A stretch of 64,000 nucleotides of DNA from contig NZ_JADDIV010000003.1 in NCBI RefSeq assembly GCF_015070875.1, forward strand, positions 744,001-808,000. The letters run 5' to 3'. The notes beneath the pieces were generated by a model. That model searched no databases and had not been told where the DNA came from. It worked only from the letters and a program-made list of their open reading frames with translations. Below are positions 10,340-21,739 of the stretch, piece after piece (the stretch's first letter is position 1; each line of letters starts with the position of its first letter). The DNA comes from Ramlibacter pallidus (GTDB lineage Bacteria > Pseudomonadota > Gammaproteobacteria > Burkholderiales > Burkholderiaceae_C). The position numbers and the translations under genes are program-made.

Positions 10340-12133
10340 CTACTTGCGCTGCGGCGGCACGTCCGTGCAGGTGCCGTGGGCGATCTCGGCGGCCATGCCG
10401 ATGCTCTCGCCGAGCGTGGGGTGCGGATGGATCGTCTTGCCGATGTCCACCTCGTCGGCCCCCATCTCGATGGCCAGCGCCACTTCGCCGATCATGTCGC
10501 CGGCATGCGTGCCGACGATGCCGCCGCCCAGGATGCGGTGCGTCCCGGCGTCGAACAACAGCTTGGTGAAGCCTTCGTCGCGCGTGTTGGCGATGGCTCG
10601 GCCCGAGGCCGTCCAGGGGAAGTGCCCCTTCTTGATCGCGATGCCCTGCGCCTTGGCCTGGTCCTCCGTGAGGCCCACCCAGGCGACCTCCGGGTCGGTG
10701 TAGGCCACGCTCGGGATCACCCGCGCGTCGAAGCTGGACTTCTCGCCGGCCGCCGCTTCGGCGGCGACGTGCCCCTCGTGCACGGCCTTGTGCGCCAGCA
10801 TGGGCTGGCCGACGATGTCGCCGATGGCGAAGATGTGCGGCACGTTGGTGCGCATCTGGATGTCGACCGGGATGAAGCCGCGGTCGCTGACGTTCACGCC
10901 CGCCTTCTCGGCGCCGATCTTCTTCCCGTTCGGGCTGCGGCCCACCGCCTGCAGCACGAGGTCGTAGACCTGCGGCTCCTTCGGCGCCTGCTCGCCCTCG
11001 AAGCGCACCAGGATGCCGTCCTTCGTCGCCTCGGCACCCACCGTCTTCGTCTTGAGCATGATGTTGTCGAAGCGCGGTGCGTTCATCTTCTGCCACACCC
11101 GCACCAGGTCGCGGTCGGCGCCCTGCATCAGGCCGTCCAGCATCTCGACCACGTCCAGGCGGGCGCCCAGCGTGGAATACACCGTGCCCATCTCCAGGCC
11201 GATGATGCCGCCACCGAGGATCAGCATGCGCTTGGGCGCGGTGGCGAGTTCCAGCGCGCCGGTGGAGTCGACCACGCGCGGGTCCTTCGGCATGAAGGGC
11301 AGGTGGACGGCCTGCGAACCCGCCGCGATGATCGCGTTGCGGAAGCGGATCACCTGCTTCCTGCCCGTGCCCTCGGAGCCGGTGCCGGCGGTCTCTTCCA
11401 CCTGCAGGTGGTGCGCATCCAGGAAGGTGCCGTTGCCGCGCACGGTGGTCACCTTGCGCATCTTCGCCATCGCGGTCAGGCCGCCGGTGAGCTTGCCGAC
11501 GACCTTGTCCTTGTGCGCCTTGAGCTTGGCGCGGTCGATCGTGGGCTGGCCGAAGCTGATGCCCAGCGCGTCCATGTGGCGCGCCTCGTCGATGACGGCG
11601 GCCACGTGCAGCAGGGCCTTCGAAGGGATGCAGCCGACGTTCAGGCAGACGCCGCCCAGCGTGGCGTAGCGCTCGACCAGCACCGTCTTCATGCCGAGGT
11701 CGGCCGCGCGGAACGCGGCGGAGTAGCCGCCCGGTCCGGCGCCGAGCACCAGCATCTCGCATTCGAGATCGACGCCGCCGGAATAGGAACCTGCCGGGAG
11801 CGGCGCCGTCGGCGCCGGCGCCGTGGCCGGTGGCTTCGCTCCCTCTCCGCCCTGCGCAGAGGGCTGGGGCGAGGGGCTCGCGGCCGCCGCACCTTCCGCG
11901 GCCTCCACGGTCACCAGCACGCTGCCCTGCTTGACCGCGTCACCGACCTTGACCTTCACTTCCTTCACCACGCCGGCGTGCGTCGACGGGATCTCCATCG
12001 AGGCCTTGTCGCTCTCGACGGTGACCAGCGACTGCTCCAGCTTCACCGTGTCGCCGGGCTTCACCAGCACCTCGATCACGGACACGCTCTCGAAGTCCCC
12101 GATGTCGGGGACCCGCACTTCCGTCTGTGCCAT
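10340..12133 (-). CDS. lpdA: Dihydrolipoyl dehydrogenase with N-terminal lipoyl domain (PDH E3)
   Basis: E3 of the pyruvate dehydrogenase complex: FAD enzyme that reoxidises dihydrolipoamide with NAD+. Length 597 aa, about 120 longer than a plain Lpd, because residues 1-80 are a lipoyl domain (K43 in ESDKASMEIPS) followed by a Pro/Ala linker at 81-117. The core then has the FAD motif VLGAGPGGYSAAFRAAD, redox disulfide GGVCLNVGCIPSK, NAD motif ILGGGIIGLEMG and C-terminal HPHPTLGESIG. Its ATG overlaps the upstream TGA by one base (TGATG), suggesting translational coupling. The linker DNA resembles a dispersed palindromic repeat (11839-11884). This lipoyl-E3 architecture is known in beta-proteobacteria and Neisseria. 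Confidence 0.95.
   Translation of the reverse strand: MAQTEVRVPDIGDFESVSVIEVLVKPGDTVKLEQSLVTVESDKASMEIPSTHAGVVKEVKVKVGDAVKQGSVLVTVEAAEGAAAASPSPQPSAQGGEGAKPPATAPAPTAPLPAGSYSGGVDLECEMLVLGAGPGGYSAAFRAADLGMKTVLVERYATLGGVCLNVGCIPSKALLHVAAVIDEARHMDALGISFGQPTIDRAKLKAHKDKVVGKLTGGLTAMAKMRKVTTVRGNGTFLDAHHLQVEETAGTGSEGTGRKQVIRFRNAIIAAGSQAVHLPFMPKDPRVVDSTGALELATAPKRMLILGGGIIGLEMGTVYSTLGARLDVVEMLDGLMQGADRDLVRVWQKMNAPRFDNIMLKTKTVGAEATKDGILVRFEGEQAPKEPQVYDLVLQAVGRSPNGKKIGAEKAGVNVSDRGFIPVDIQMRTNVPHIFAIGDIVGQPMLAHKAVHEGHVAAEAAAGEKSSFDARVIPSVAYTDPEVAWVGLTEDQAKAQGIAIKKGHFPWTASGRAIANTRDEGFTKLLFDAGTHRILGGGIVGTHAGDMIGEVALAIEMGADEVDIGKTIHPHPTLGESIGMAAEIAHGTCTDVPPQRK
11839..11884 (-). repeat. GC-rich palindromic repeat in the lpdA linker
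   Basis: On the coding strand this reads CCCCTCGCCCCAGCCCTCTG and continues with a G-rich arm, giving CCCTCTC...GAGGG symmetry. It encodes SPSPQPSAQGGEGAK in the linker between the lipoyl and FAD domains. It is close in sequence to 13764-13810 in aceF. Confidence 0.65.
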
Positions 12134-12741
12134 CACTTGGCCTCTTTTGGTTCTTTGGCGTCTTTGGACTTGATCGTGAAGATGTCGCAGGGTAGCTCGG
12201 AGTTGCGGTCGAACTCGCAACCCGCGGCGATCCCTGCTTCCGCGACTTCACGCGCGGTCTTGGCCCGGCCGTAGGCCGCGTGCATCGCGCCCAGCGCGAA
12301 GCTGCGGCCCGAGCCGATGCCCCAGAACTCCTTGAACTCGAACACCTCGCGGTAGCTGTACAGGCCGTAGATGCCGCTCGCATTGGCGATCACCACGCTG
12401 AACTGGCTGGACTCGTACGGGTCGCTGTCCTCCTCCTTGGTCTGCAGGAAGAAGTTGTCCTTGAGGTACGGGTGCAGCTTGGTGAAGGTGTCGAACACGT
12501 CGTCCTTGCTGCCCAGGCGGAGGATCTCGCGGGGCATGGACCCCATGGCCTTGCGCAGCACCGGGAAGTGCGCGACGGTGCCGGCCATGCCGATGTAGCT
12601 GGGCCCGTCGTCCGTGTCGACCTTGAAGATCTTGGTGTTGTCCTCGTAACGGTGCGCCAGGCGGGTGTCGCCGAAGGTCACCAGGGTGTCGGCCGCGATC
12701 GCGATCTGCCCGGCTTTCTTCACCACCACTACAGTTGTCAT
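12133..12741 (-). CDS. Proteasome/HslV-like Ntn hydrolase, probably BPH (betaproteobacterial proteasome homolog)
   Basis: 202-aa protein of the proteasome-beta/HslV superfamily. The N-terminus MTTVVVVKKAGQIAIAAD fits an enzyme whose Met is removed to expose a catalytic Thr. Counting that Thr as 1, Asp17 (AADTLVTFGD) matches the family, and K36 in NTKIFKV can supply the catalytic lysine with a 3-residue shift. YIGMAGTVAHF and GIGSGRSFALGAMHAAY are also superfamily-like. It is shorter than Anbu and, in this window, has no HslU-type ATPase. The BPH assignment is from my knowledge of that family, not from a search. It lies 14 bp after aceF and overlaps lpdA by one base, so it is an integral pyruvate dehydrogenase operon gene. 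Confidence 0.72.
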   Translation of the reverse strand: MTTVVVVKKAGQIAIAADTLVTFGDTRLAHRYEDNTKIFKVDTDDGPSYIGMAGTVAHFPVLRKAMGSMPREILRLGSKDDVFDTFTKLHPYLKDNFFLQTKEEDSDPYESSQFSVVIANASGIYGLYSYREVFEFKEFWGIGSGRSFALGAMHAAYGRAKTAREVAEAGIAAGCEFDRNSELPCDIFTIKSKDAKEPKEAK

Positions 12742-12755
12742 CGATGTTCTGGTTC

Positions 12756-14417
12756 TTAGAGGAGCACGCGGCGGAAGTCCGCCAGGATCTGTCCAAGGTA
12801 CGCATTGAAGCGGGCCGCGGAGGCGCCGTCGACGACCCGGTGGTCCCACGACAGCGACAGCGGCAGCATCAGCCGGGGCTGGAACTGCTTGCCGTCCCAG
12901 ACGGGTTCCGTCTGGCTCCTGGACACCCCGAGGATAGCGACTTCCGGCGCGTTGATGATGGGCGAGAAGTACCTGCCGCCGATGCCGCCGAGTGAAGAAA
13001 TCGTGAAAGTGGCGCCGCTCATGTCCGCAGGGCTGAGCTTGCCGTCGCGCGCCTTCTTCGCGAGCTCTGCCGTCTCCTGCGCGATCTGGACGATGCCCTT
13101 CCGGTCCGCGTCCTTGATGACCGGCACCATCAGGCCGTTCGGCGTGTCGGCGGCGAAGCCGATGTTCCAGTAGTTCTTGTAGACCAGGTCGTCGCCGTCG
13201 AGCGAGGAGTTGAAGTCGGGGTACTTCTTGAGCGCGGCAACGCAGGCCTTGACGAGGAACGCGAGCATGGTCAGCTTGATGCCGGCCTTCTCGTTCTCCT
13301 TGTTCAGCTGCACGCGGAAGGCCTCGAGCTCGGTGATGTCGGCGTCGTCATGGTTGGTGACGTGTGGGATCATCACCCAGTTGCGGTGCAGGTTGGCGGC
13401 GCTGATCTTCTTGATGCGCGGGATGGGCTTGCGCTCGATCGCGCCGAACTTCGCGAAGTCGACCTTGGGCCAGGGCAGGAGGCCGAGGGCCTCGCCGCCG
13501 CCGCCGGCCGGCGCCTTGCCGGCCGCCGCCTTCGTGCGCGCCTCGCCCGACATCACCGCCTTGGTGAACGCCTGCACGTCCTCCTGCGTGATCCGGCCCT
13601 TGGGCCCGGACCCCTTCACTTCCTCCAGCGGCACGCCGAGCTCGCGCGCGAACTTGCGCACGGACGGCGACGCGTGCGGGAGCGTGCCCGTGGGTGCGGT
13701 CGGGTCGTGCGGCGGCAATGCGGCGGTCGGCGGCGTGCGCTCGCCGGTGGCCGGTGCCTGACTTTCCCCCTCGCCCCTCTGGGGAGAGGGCTGGGGTGAG
13801 GGGCTCGCGGCGACTGCGCTGCCCTGCCCTTGCAGCACCGCCACCAGGTCGCCGATGTTCACGGTGTCGCCGACCTTGACCTTGAGTTCCCGCACCACGC
13901 CGGCCGCGGACGACGGGATCTCCATCGAAGCCTTGTCCGATTCGACGGTGATCAGCGACTGCTCCACCTTGACGGTGTCGCCGGGCTTGACCAGCACTTC
14001 GATGACCGACACGTCCTTGAAGTCGCCGATGTCGGGGACGCGGACCTCGATCGCCTGGCTCCCTCCCCCGTTGGGGGAGGGTTGGGGTGGGGGCGGTACG
14101 ACGGCAGGAGCGGGTGCGGGCGAAGGGGGTGCCCCCACCCTGCCCTCCCCCGGCGGGGGAGGGGAAAGAGAGGCCGCCGCCGCCGCCTCGATCACCGCGA
14201 TCACCGTGCCCTCGGCCACCTTGTCGCCGAGCTTGACCTTCAGTTCCTTCAGCACGCCGCCGTGGCTGGAAGGAATTTCCATCGAGGCCTTGTCGGACTC
14301 GACGGTGAGCAGCGACTGTTCCGCCTTGATGGTGTCGCCGGGCTTCGCCAGCAACTCGATGACGGCGACTTCCGCGAAGTCCCCGATATCGGGGACCTTG
14401 ATCTCGACCAGGGCCAT
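12756..14417 (-). CDS. aceF: Pyruvate dehydrogenase E2, dihydrolipoyl acetyltransferase
   Basis: Core acetyltransferase of the pyruvate dehydrogenase complex, 553 aa. Two lipoyl domains (residues 1-80, K43; and 121-197, K161, each in ESDKASMEIPS) are separated by Pro-rich linkers. An E3-binding domain (ASPSVRKFARELGV onward, about 249-285) and the catalytic domain follow, ending with the active-site motif SWDHRVVDGA. Linkers at about 82-120 and 200-247 are very Pro/Ser/Gly-rich and are encoded by GC-rich palindromic repeats. It starts 52 bp after aceE and is followed at 14 bp by the proteasome-like gene. Confidence 0.96.
   Translation of the reverse strand: MALVEIKVPDIGDFAEVAVIELLAKPGDTIKAEQSLLTVESDKASMEIPSSHGGVLKELKVKLGDKVAEGTVIAVIEAAAAASLSPPPPGEGRVGAPPSPAPAPAVVPPPPQPSPNGGGSQAIEVRVPDIGDFKDVSVIEVLVKPGDTVKVEQSLITVESDKASMEIPSSAAGVVRELKVKVGDTVNIGDLVAVLQGQGSAVAASPSPQPSPQRGEGESQAPATGERTPPTAALPPHDPTAPTGTLPHASPSVRKFARELGVPLEEVKGSGPKGRITQEDVQAFTKAVMSGEARTKAAAGKAPAGGGGEALGLLPWPKVDFAKFGAIERKPIPRIKKISAANLHRNWVMIPHVTNHDDADITELEAFRVQLNKENEKAGIKLTMLAFLVKACVAALKKYPDFNSSLDGDDLVYKNYWNIGFAADTPNGLMVPVIKDADRKGIVQIAQETAELAKKARDGKLSPADMSGATFTISSLGGIGGRYFSPIINAPEVAILGVSRSQTEPVWDGKQFQPRLMLPLSLSWDHRVVDGASAARFNAYLGQILADFRRVLL
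13764..13810 (-). repeat. GC-rich palindromic repeat in the second aceF linker
   Basis: The coding strand carries CCCCTCACCCCAGCCCTCTC followed by CCAGAGGGGCGAGGG, an imperfect palindrome. It is translated as SPSPQPSPQRGEGES between lipoyl domain 2 and the E3-binding domain. The C-T-C-A-C-C-C-C-A-G-C-C-C-T-C-T core is of a type usually seen between genes in GC-rich proteobacteria. Confidence 0.65.
14059..14094 (-). repeat. GC-rich palindromic repeat in the first aceF linker, copy A
   Basis: CTCCCTCCCCC, a TT spacer and GGGGGAGGG form an inverted repeat, followed by TTGGGGTGGGGG on the plus strand. It encodes PPPPQPSPNGGGSQ just before lipoyl domain 2. Confidence 0.6.
14124..14167 (-). repeat. 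GC-rich palindromic repeat in the first aceF linker, copy B
   Basis: The plus strand has CCCTCCCCC, GGC and GGGGGAGGG in inverted order, preceded by GGGGTGCCCCCACCCTG. It encodes SLSPPPPGEGRVGAPP after lipoyl domain 1. It lies in opposite orientation to copy A, 30 bases away. Confidence 0.6.
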
Positions 14418-14469
14418 GTTTCTTGTTCTCCGTGGCCCGTGCGCGGGCCTTCTCGTTGTAGCGCGATTC

Positions 14470-17175
<2,706 letters not shown>

Positions 17176-17256
17176 TCTTGTCTCCTGTGATCCGGTGAAT
17201 TTAGTACGGGTTCGCGCTGCGCGGGCGCGGCGGGAGTGTCGCACAAAGCCCGCGCT

Positions 17257-17286
17257 GTTTCAAATAGCGCAGCTACGTTTCATAAT
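17257..17286 (+). promoter_or_regulatory. GTTTCA direct repeat and possible promoter between aceE and the PAS kinase gene
   Basis: GTTTCA occurs at 17257-17262 and 17277-17282, exactly 20 bp apart, about two helical turns. The second copy runs into CATAAT (17281-17286), which with TTTCAA (17258-17263) gives a 17-bp spaced, weak promoter-like pair. It may be an operator or promoter for the kinase, or for the divergent aceE. The evidence is slight. Confidence 0.25.
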
Positions 17287-17359
17287 GCGGATTCATGTGA
17301 ACGACGTGGCGGGCCCGGACGTTGGTCACGATGAGGGCGCGCCCTACACTCCAGCATCC

Positions 17360-19894
17360 ATGCAAGACTCTCCCGCTTCGGAACTGCCTTCCGAAGGCCC
17401 CATCCCCGACTGGTGGCGCCACTGGTGGCGCCGCCAGACCCCGACCCGCCAGGACCGCTACGCCATGCTGGCGCCGCTGGCCGCCGTGCTGCTGTTCCTG
17501 GCCGCCATCGTTTCTGCCTTCTGGTACCTGCGGCTCGAGGAGATGGACCGCGAACAGGAGGCGGTGAAGCGCGACGTCGAATACGCGCAGCAGCGCATGC
17601 GACTGCGCCTGCTGGAACGGCAGGAACAGCTGATGCGCATCGCGCGCGACATCTCCAACAAGGAGGTCGACGCCGAGGAGTTCATCGTGCGGGCCGAGTC
17701 GATGATCGCGCAGTACCCCGAGCTGCTGATGCTCACGTGGATCGACGAGCGCCGGAAGATCACCGCCAGCTACGCCGCGCCCAGCCTGCACAGCAACCAG
17801 ATCCGCGCCAGCGGCGAGGTGCTGCGGCCGGGTGAGACCGAGACGATGTACAGCCTGGCACGTGACCTGCAGCAGCCGGTCTACTCGCAGCCGGCGGCCG
17901 GCCCCGACAGCTCCGGCCTGCTGCAATTGCACGTCCCGCTGGCCGACCAGGGCAAGTTCGGCGGCGTGATCCTGGGCGAGTACTCCATCGACGGCCTGCT
18001 GCGCTACGGCGTGCCGGCGGAGATCTCGGCGAAGTACGCCGTGGCCCTGCTCGATGGCAAGAACCGCGTGCTGGCGGGCACCTCGGTGCCGCCGCGCAAC
18101 CCGGCAGGACAGCTGCTGCCCTGGGCCTCGCAACCCAACGACTACGAGGTCCCGGTCTCGCCGGTCGGCAACGGCCTGATCGTTCGCGCGCAGGCCTACC
18201 GCACCGGCCTGGGCGTGATCGGCAGCGGGCTGTTCTGGCTGGTGGGGGCGCTCTCGGCGATGACGGCGTGGATGCTGATCGCCAACTGGCGCCACACGCG
18301 CCGGCGCATGCAGGCGCAGCAGGCGCTGATGGCCGAGACCAACTTCCGCCGCGCGATGGAGAACTCCATGCTCACCGGCATGCGGGCGCTCGACATGCAT
18401 GGCCGCATCACTTACGTGAACGCCGCGTTCTGCCAGATGACGCAGTGGAGCGAAGCCGAACTCGTCGGCCGCACCCCGCCCTTCCCGTACTGGCCGGAAG
18501 AGGACCGCGACCTCCTGATGGCGCGGCTGGAGGATGAACTCAAGGGCCGCACCATCCAGGGCGGCTTCCAGGTGCGCGTGAAGCGCAAGGACGGCACGCT
18601 GTTCGACGCGCGCCTGTACGTGTCGCGGCTGGTGGACGCCAAGGGCAACCAGACCGGCTGGATGACGTCGATGACCGACATCACCGAGCCCACGCGCATC
18701 CGCGAGCAGTTGCAGGCCTCGCACGAACGCTTCACGACGGTGCTGGAGGCGCTCGATGCCTCCGTGTCCGTGGCGCCCCTGGGCAGCGAGGAGCTGTTGT
18801 TCGCCAACAAGCTCTATCGCCTGTGGTTCGGGGGACGGGCCGGCGGCCACCTGCAGATGGTCGCCACCGCCGGTATGAGCCAGCCGCGCCCCAACGACGA
18901 ATCGCTGGACCATGTGGACCACTTCGTCGGCCTGCCCACCAACACCCTCACCAGCGCCGGCTCCGAGAACGCCGAAATCTTCGTCCCGGAACTGGGCAAG
19001 TGGCTGGAAGTGCGTTCGCGCTACCTGAACTGGGTGGACGGCCGCCTCGCGCAGATGGTGATCGCGACCGACATCACGGCGCGCCGCACGGCGGAGGAGC
19101 TCGCCGCCGCGCAGGCCGAACGCGCGCAGTCGGCGAGCCGGCTGATCACGATGGGCGAAATGGCCTCCAGCGTGGCGCACGAACTGAACCAGCCGCTGAC
19201 CGCCATCACCAACTACTGCAACGGCCTCGTCTCGCGCATCAAGAGCAAGCAGATCAGCGAGGACGACGTGCTGGCCGCCCTGGACAAGACGGCGCGCCAG
19301 GCGCAGCGGGCCGGCCAGATCATCCAGCGCATCCGCACCTTCGTAAAGCGCAGCGAGCCGAACCGCACGCTCTCCGACATCAACGTGATGGTCACCGAGG
19401 CGCTGGAACTCGCCGAGATCGAGCTGCGCCGGCGCAACGTCCGCCTCTCGCACTACGTGGCCGCGCGCCTGCCGCACCTGATGGTCGACCCGATCCTGAT
19501 CGAACAGGTGCTGGTGAACCTGCTGCGCAACGCCGCGGAGGCGATCGAGCAGGCCGGCCGGCCCGCGGGCCGCCGCAGCGTGGAGATGCGCGTGGTGCCC
19601 AAGCAGATCGACGAACAGGCGGTGGTGGAGTTCTCGGTGCTCGATTCCGGCCAGGGCCTCGCGCCCGAAGTCATGGAACGTTTGTACGAGGCCTTCTTCT
19701 CCACCAAGGCCGAAGGCATGGGCATCGGCCTCAACCTTTGCCGCACCATCGTGGAGTCGCACCAGGGCAGGATGCAGGCGGAGAACATCTACAATGGCAG
19801 CGAAGTCGCGGGTTGCCGGTTCTCCTTCTGGATTCCTGTCTCCGGCGCTACGAATCCGATAGTGGGCAAGGACGCGGGGGTGACCATCACATGA
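17360..19894 (+). CDS. Membrane PAS-domain sensor histidine kinase
   Basis: 844-aa inner-membrane sensor kinase. TM1 is at about 35-58 and TM2 at about 285-308, with a periplasmic sensing region of roughly 225 residues between them. Cytoplasmic PAS domains lie at about 330-450 ([21 protein letters not shown]) and about 455-580. HisKA follows, with H607 in [17 protein letters not shown], then HATPase with N-box [14 protein letters not shown] and G-box [11 protein letters not shown]. The layout resembles DctB/FixL-type kinases. ATG 17360 precedes a plausible short cytoplasmic N-terminus. It overlaps the regulator gene (ATGA), so the two form a pair. Ligand unknown; divergence from aceE hints at control by carbon or redox state. 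Confidence 0.88.
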   Translation: MQDSPASELPSEGPIPDWWRHWWRRQTPTRQDRYAMLAPLAAVLLFLAAIVSAFWYLRLEEMDREQEAVKRDVEYAQQRMRLRLLERQEQLMRIARDISNKEVDAEEFIVRAESMIAQYPELLMLTWIDERRKITASYAAPSLHSNQIRASGEVLRPGETETMYSLARDLQQPVYSQPAAGPDSSGLLQLHVPLADQGKFGGVILGEYSIDGLLRYGVPAEISAKYAVALLDGKNRVLAGTSVPPRNPAGQLLPWASQPNDYEVPVSPVGNGLIVRAQAYRTGLGVIGSGLFWLVGALSAMTAWMLIANWRHTRRRMQAQQALMAETNFRRAMENSMLTGMRALDMHGRITYVNAAFCQMTQWSEAELVGRTPPFPYWPEEDRDLLMARLEDELKGRTIQGGFQVRVKRKDGTLFDARLYVSRLVDAKGNQTGWMTSMTDITEPTRIREQLQASHERFTTVLEALDASVSVAPLGSEELLFANKLYRLWFGGRAGGHLQMVATAGMSQPRPNDESLDHVDHFVGLPTNTLTSAGSENAEIFVPELGKWLEVRSRYLNWVDGRLAQMVIATDITARRTAEELAAAQAERAQSASRLITMGEMASSVAHELNQPLTAITNYCNGLVSRIKSKQISEDDVLAALDKTARQAQRAGQIIQRIRTFVKRSEPNRTLSDINVMVTEALELAEIELRRRNVRLSHYVAARLPHLMVDPILIEQVLVNLLRNAAEAIEQAGRPAGRRSVEMRVVPKQIDEQAVVEFSVLDSGQGLAPEVMERLYEAFFSTKAEGMGIGLNLCRTIVESHQGRMQAENIYNGSEVAGCRFSFWIPVSGATNPIVGKDAGVTIT

Positions 19895-20517
19895 GCCTGA
19901 TTCCGAAGAAGGGCACGGTCTACGTCGTCGACGACGACGAGGCGGTGCGCGACTCGCTGCAGTGGCTGCTGGAAGGCAAGGACTACCGGGTGCGCTGCTT
20001 CGACTCCGCCGAATCCTTCCTCGCCCGCTACGACCCGCGCGAGGTCGCCTGCCTGATCGTCGACATTCGCATGGGCGGCATGACCGGCCTCGAACTGCAG
20101 GACCGCCTGGTGGAGCGCAAGTCGCCGCTGCCCGTGGTCTTCATCACCGGCCACGGCGATGTCCCGATGGCCGTGAACACCATGAAGAAGGGCGCGATGG
20201 ATTTCATCCAGAAGCCCTTCAAGGAAGACGAGCTGGTGAGCCTGGTCGAGCGCATGCTCGAACGCGCCAAGGACACCTTCGCCGAGTTCCAGAGCGCCGC
20301 CAGCCGCGACGCCCTGCTCTCCAAGCTGACCTCGCGCGAGGCGCAGGTGCTGGAACGCATCGTGGCCGGCCGCCTGAACAAGCAGATCGCCGACGACCTG
20401 GGCATCAGCATCAAGACGGTGGAGGCGCACCGCGCCAACATCATGGAAAAGCTCAACGCCAACACGGTGGCCGACCTGCTGAAGATCGCGCTCGGCCAGC
20501 AGCCGCCGAAGTCGTAA
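19891..20517 (+). CDS. FixJ-family response regulator
   Basis: 208-aa regulator with a receiver domain ([12 protein letters not shown]; phosphoacceptor D58 in [16 protein letters not shown]; lysine in [13 protein letters not shown]) and a LuxR-type HTH ([20 protein letters not shown], then [18 protein letters not shown]). The receiver is of the FixJ/NodW/TtrR kind, [12 protein letters not shown] being typical. Its ATG overlaps the kinase stop (ATGA), so translation is probably coupled and the two form a cognate pair. Targets are not visible from sequence; folD follows after 50 bp and aceE is divergent. Confidence 0.92.
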   Translation: MSLIPKKGTVYVVDDDEAVRDSLQWLLEGKDYRVRCFDSAESFLARYDPREVACLIVDIRMGGMTGLELQDRLVERKSPLPVVFITGHGDVPMAVNTMKKGAMDFIQKPFKEDELVSLVERMLERAKDTFAEFQSAASRDALLSKLTSREAQVLERIVAGRLNKQIADDLGISIKTVEAHRANIMEKLNANTVADLLKIALGQQPPKS

Positions 20518-20567
20518 ACCCTTTCGCCGCAACCTCCGTACGCCCGCACCCGCGGGCGTCGTTCCTC

Positions 20568-21419
20568 ATGACCGCACAACTCATCGACGGCAACGCCCTT
20601 GCCAAGCAGATCCGCGAGGAAGTCGCCGGGCGCACGCAGGCCCTCAAGGCCCGCGGCGTCCAGCCGCGCCTGTCCATCCTCCTGGTCGGCGAAGACCCGG
20701 CCAGCCAGGTCTACACGAAGCACAAGGTCAACGACAGCACGCAAACCGGGCTGGAAGCCACGCTCGAGACCTACCCCGCCACGCTGCCCGAAGCGGACCT
20801 GCTGGCGCGCATCCGGGCCCTCAACGAAGACCCGTCCGTGCACGGCATCCTGGTGCAGTTGCCGCTGCCGAAGCACATGGACAGCCACAAGGTCATCGAG
20901 ACGATCTCGCCGGCCAAGGACGTCGACGGCTTCCACGTCGCCAGCGCCGGCGCGCTGATGGTGGGGCAGCCGGGCTTCTGGCCCTGCACGCCCTACGGCT
21001 GCCTGAAGATGCTCGACGCGATCGGCTACGACCTCACGGGCAAGCATGCGGTCGTGATCGGCCGCAGCAACATCGTGGGCAAGCCGATGGCCCTGATGCT
21101 GCTCGGGCGCGACGCGACGGTGACCGTGTGCCACAGCCGCACGCGCGACCTGAAGTCGCTCACCCTGCAGGCCGACGTCGTGGTGGCCGCAGTCGGCAAG
21201 CGCAACGTGCTCACGGCGGACATGGTCAAGCCCGGCGCCGTGGTGATCGACGTGGGCATGAACCGCAACGACGAAGGCAAGCTCTGCGGCGACGTCGACT
21301 TCGCCGGCGTCCAGGACGTCGCCGGGTGGATCACGCCGGTGCCGGGGGGCGTCGGGCCCATGACGCGCGCCATGCTCCTGGTCAACACGATCCAGGCGGC
21401 GGAGCGCGCGGCGGCCTGA
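20568..21419 (+). CDS. folD: Bifunctional methylenetetrahydrofolate dehydrogenase / cyclohydrolase
   Basis: Interconverts 5,10-methylene-THF and 10-formyl-THF with NADP in one-carbon metabolism. The 283 residues fit the family. Diagnostic segments: [17 protein letters not shown] with the catalytic Tyr/Lys, [24 protein letters not shown], the Rossmann segment [17 protein letters not shown] and the C-terminal [16 protein letters not shown]. The ATG is 50 bp after the response regulator, so it may be read through from the kinase promoter or have its own promoter in the short gap. Confidence 0.97.
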   Translation: MTAQLIDGNALAKQIREEVAGRTQALKARGVQPRLSILLVGEDPASQVYTKHKVNDSTQTGLEATLETYPATLPEADLLARIRALNEDPSVHGILVQLPLPKHMDSHKVIETISPAKDVDGFHVASAGALMVGQPGFWPCTPYGCLKMLDAIGYDLTGKHAVVIGRSNIVGKPMALMLLGRDATVTVCHSRTRDLKSLTLQADVVVAAVGKRNVLTADMVKPGAVVIDVGMNRNDEGKLCGDVDFAGVQDVAGWITPVPGGVGPMTRAMLLVNTIQAAERAAA

Positions 21420-21426
21420 GCCGCGG

Positions 21427-21589
21427 CTAGTCGCCCCAGAAGGACCAGCCCTCCCCCTCGAACTCGTCGTCCAGGCCGAAGGGGTCGTCCGGCTCCTCCT
21501 CGAACAGCCAGCAGCCCTCCTCGGTGGCCTTGCCGGCGGCCGGACGTGCCGAGCAGCACGGTCCAGGCAACTTTACGGATCAGGTTCAT
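21427..21589 (-). pseudogene. Possible frameshifted small gene with an acidic C-terminus
   Basis: On the minus strand an ATG at 21589, with GAGG upstream, opens MNLIRKVAWTVLLGTSG, a plausible start of a small protein. A different frame, entered about 50 bases later, ends in a coherent acidic and aromatic tail: EEGCWLFEEEPDDPFGLDD, then EFEGEGWSFWGD and TAG at 21427. The 163-base span is one base over a multiple of three, so a single-base indel would join the two halves into about 54 residues. No family recognised. It could be a sequencing error, a decayed gene or coincidence. Confidence 0.3.
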
Positions 21590-21739
21590 CAGGGCCTCGC
21601 GGGTCTTCGTCCAGTGTTCGCCCCCACCTTAGGCCGCGCACCATGAACGGACCCTGAACGGCCCGGCCATATGGCGCCGATCGCGATTCCCAATCCCGCA
21701 CGGCATTGAACGCGCGGCCGCTGCCGCAAAATGGTTGCC

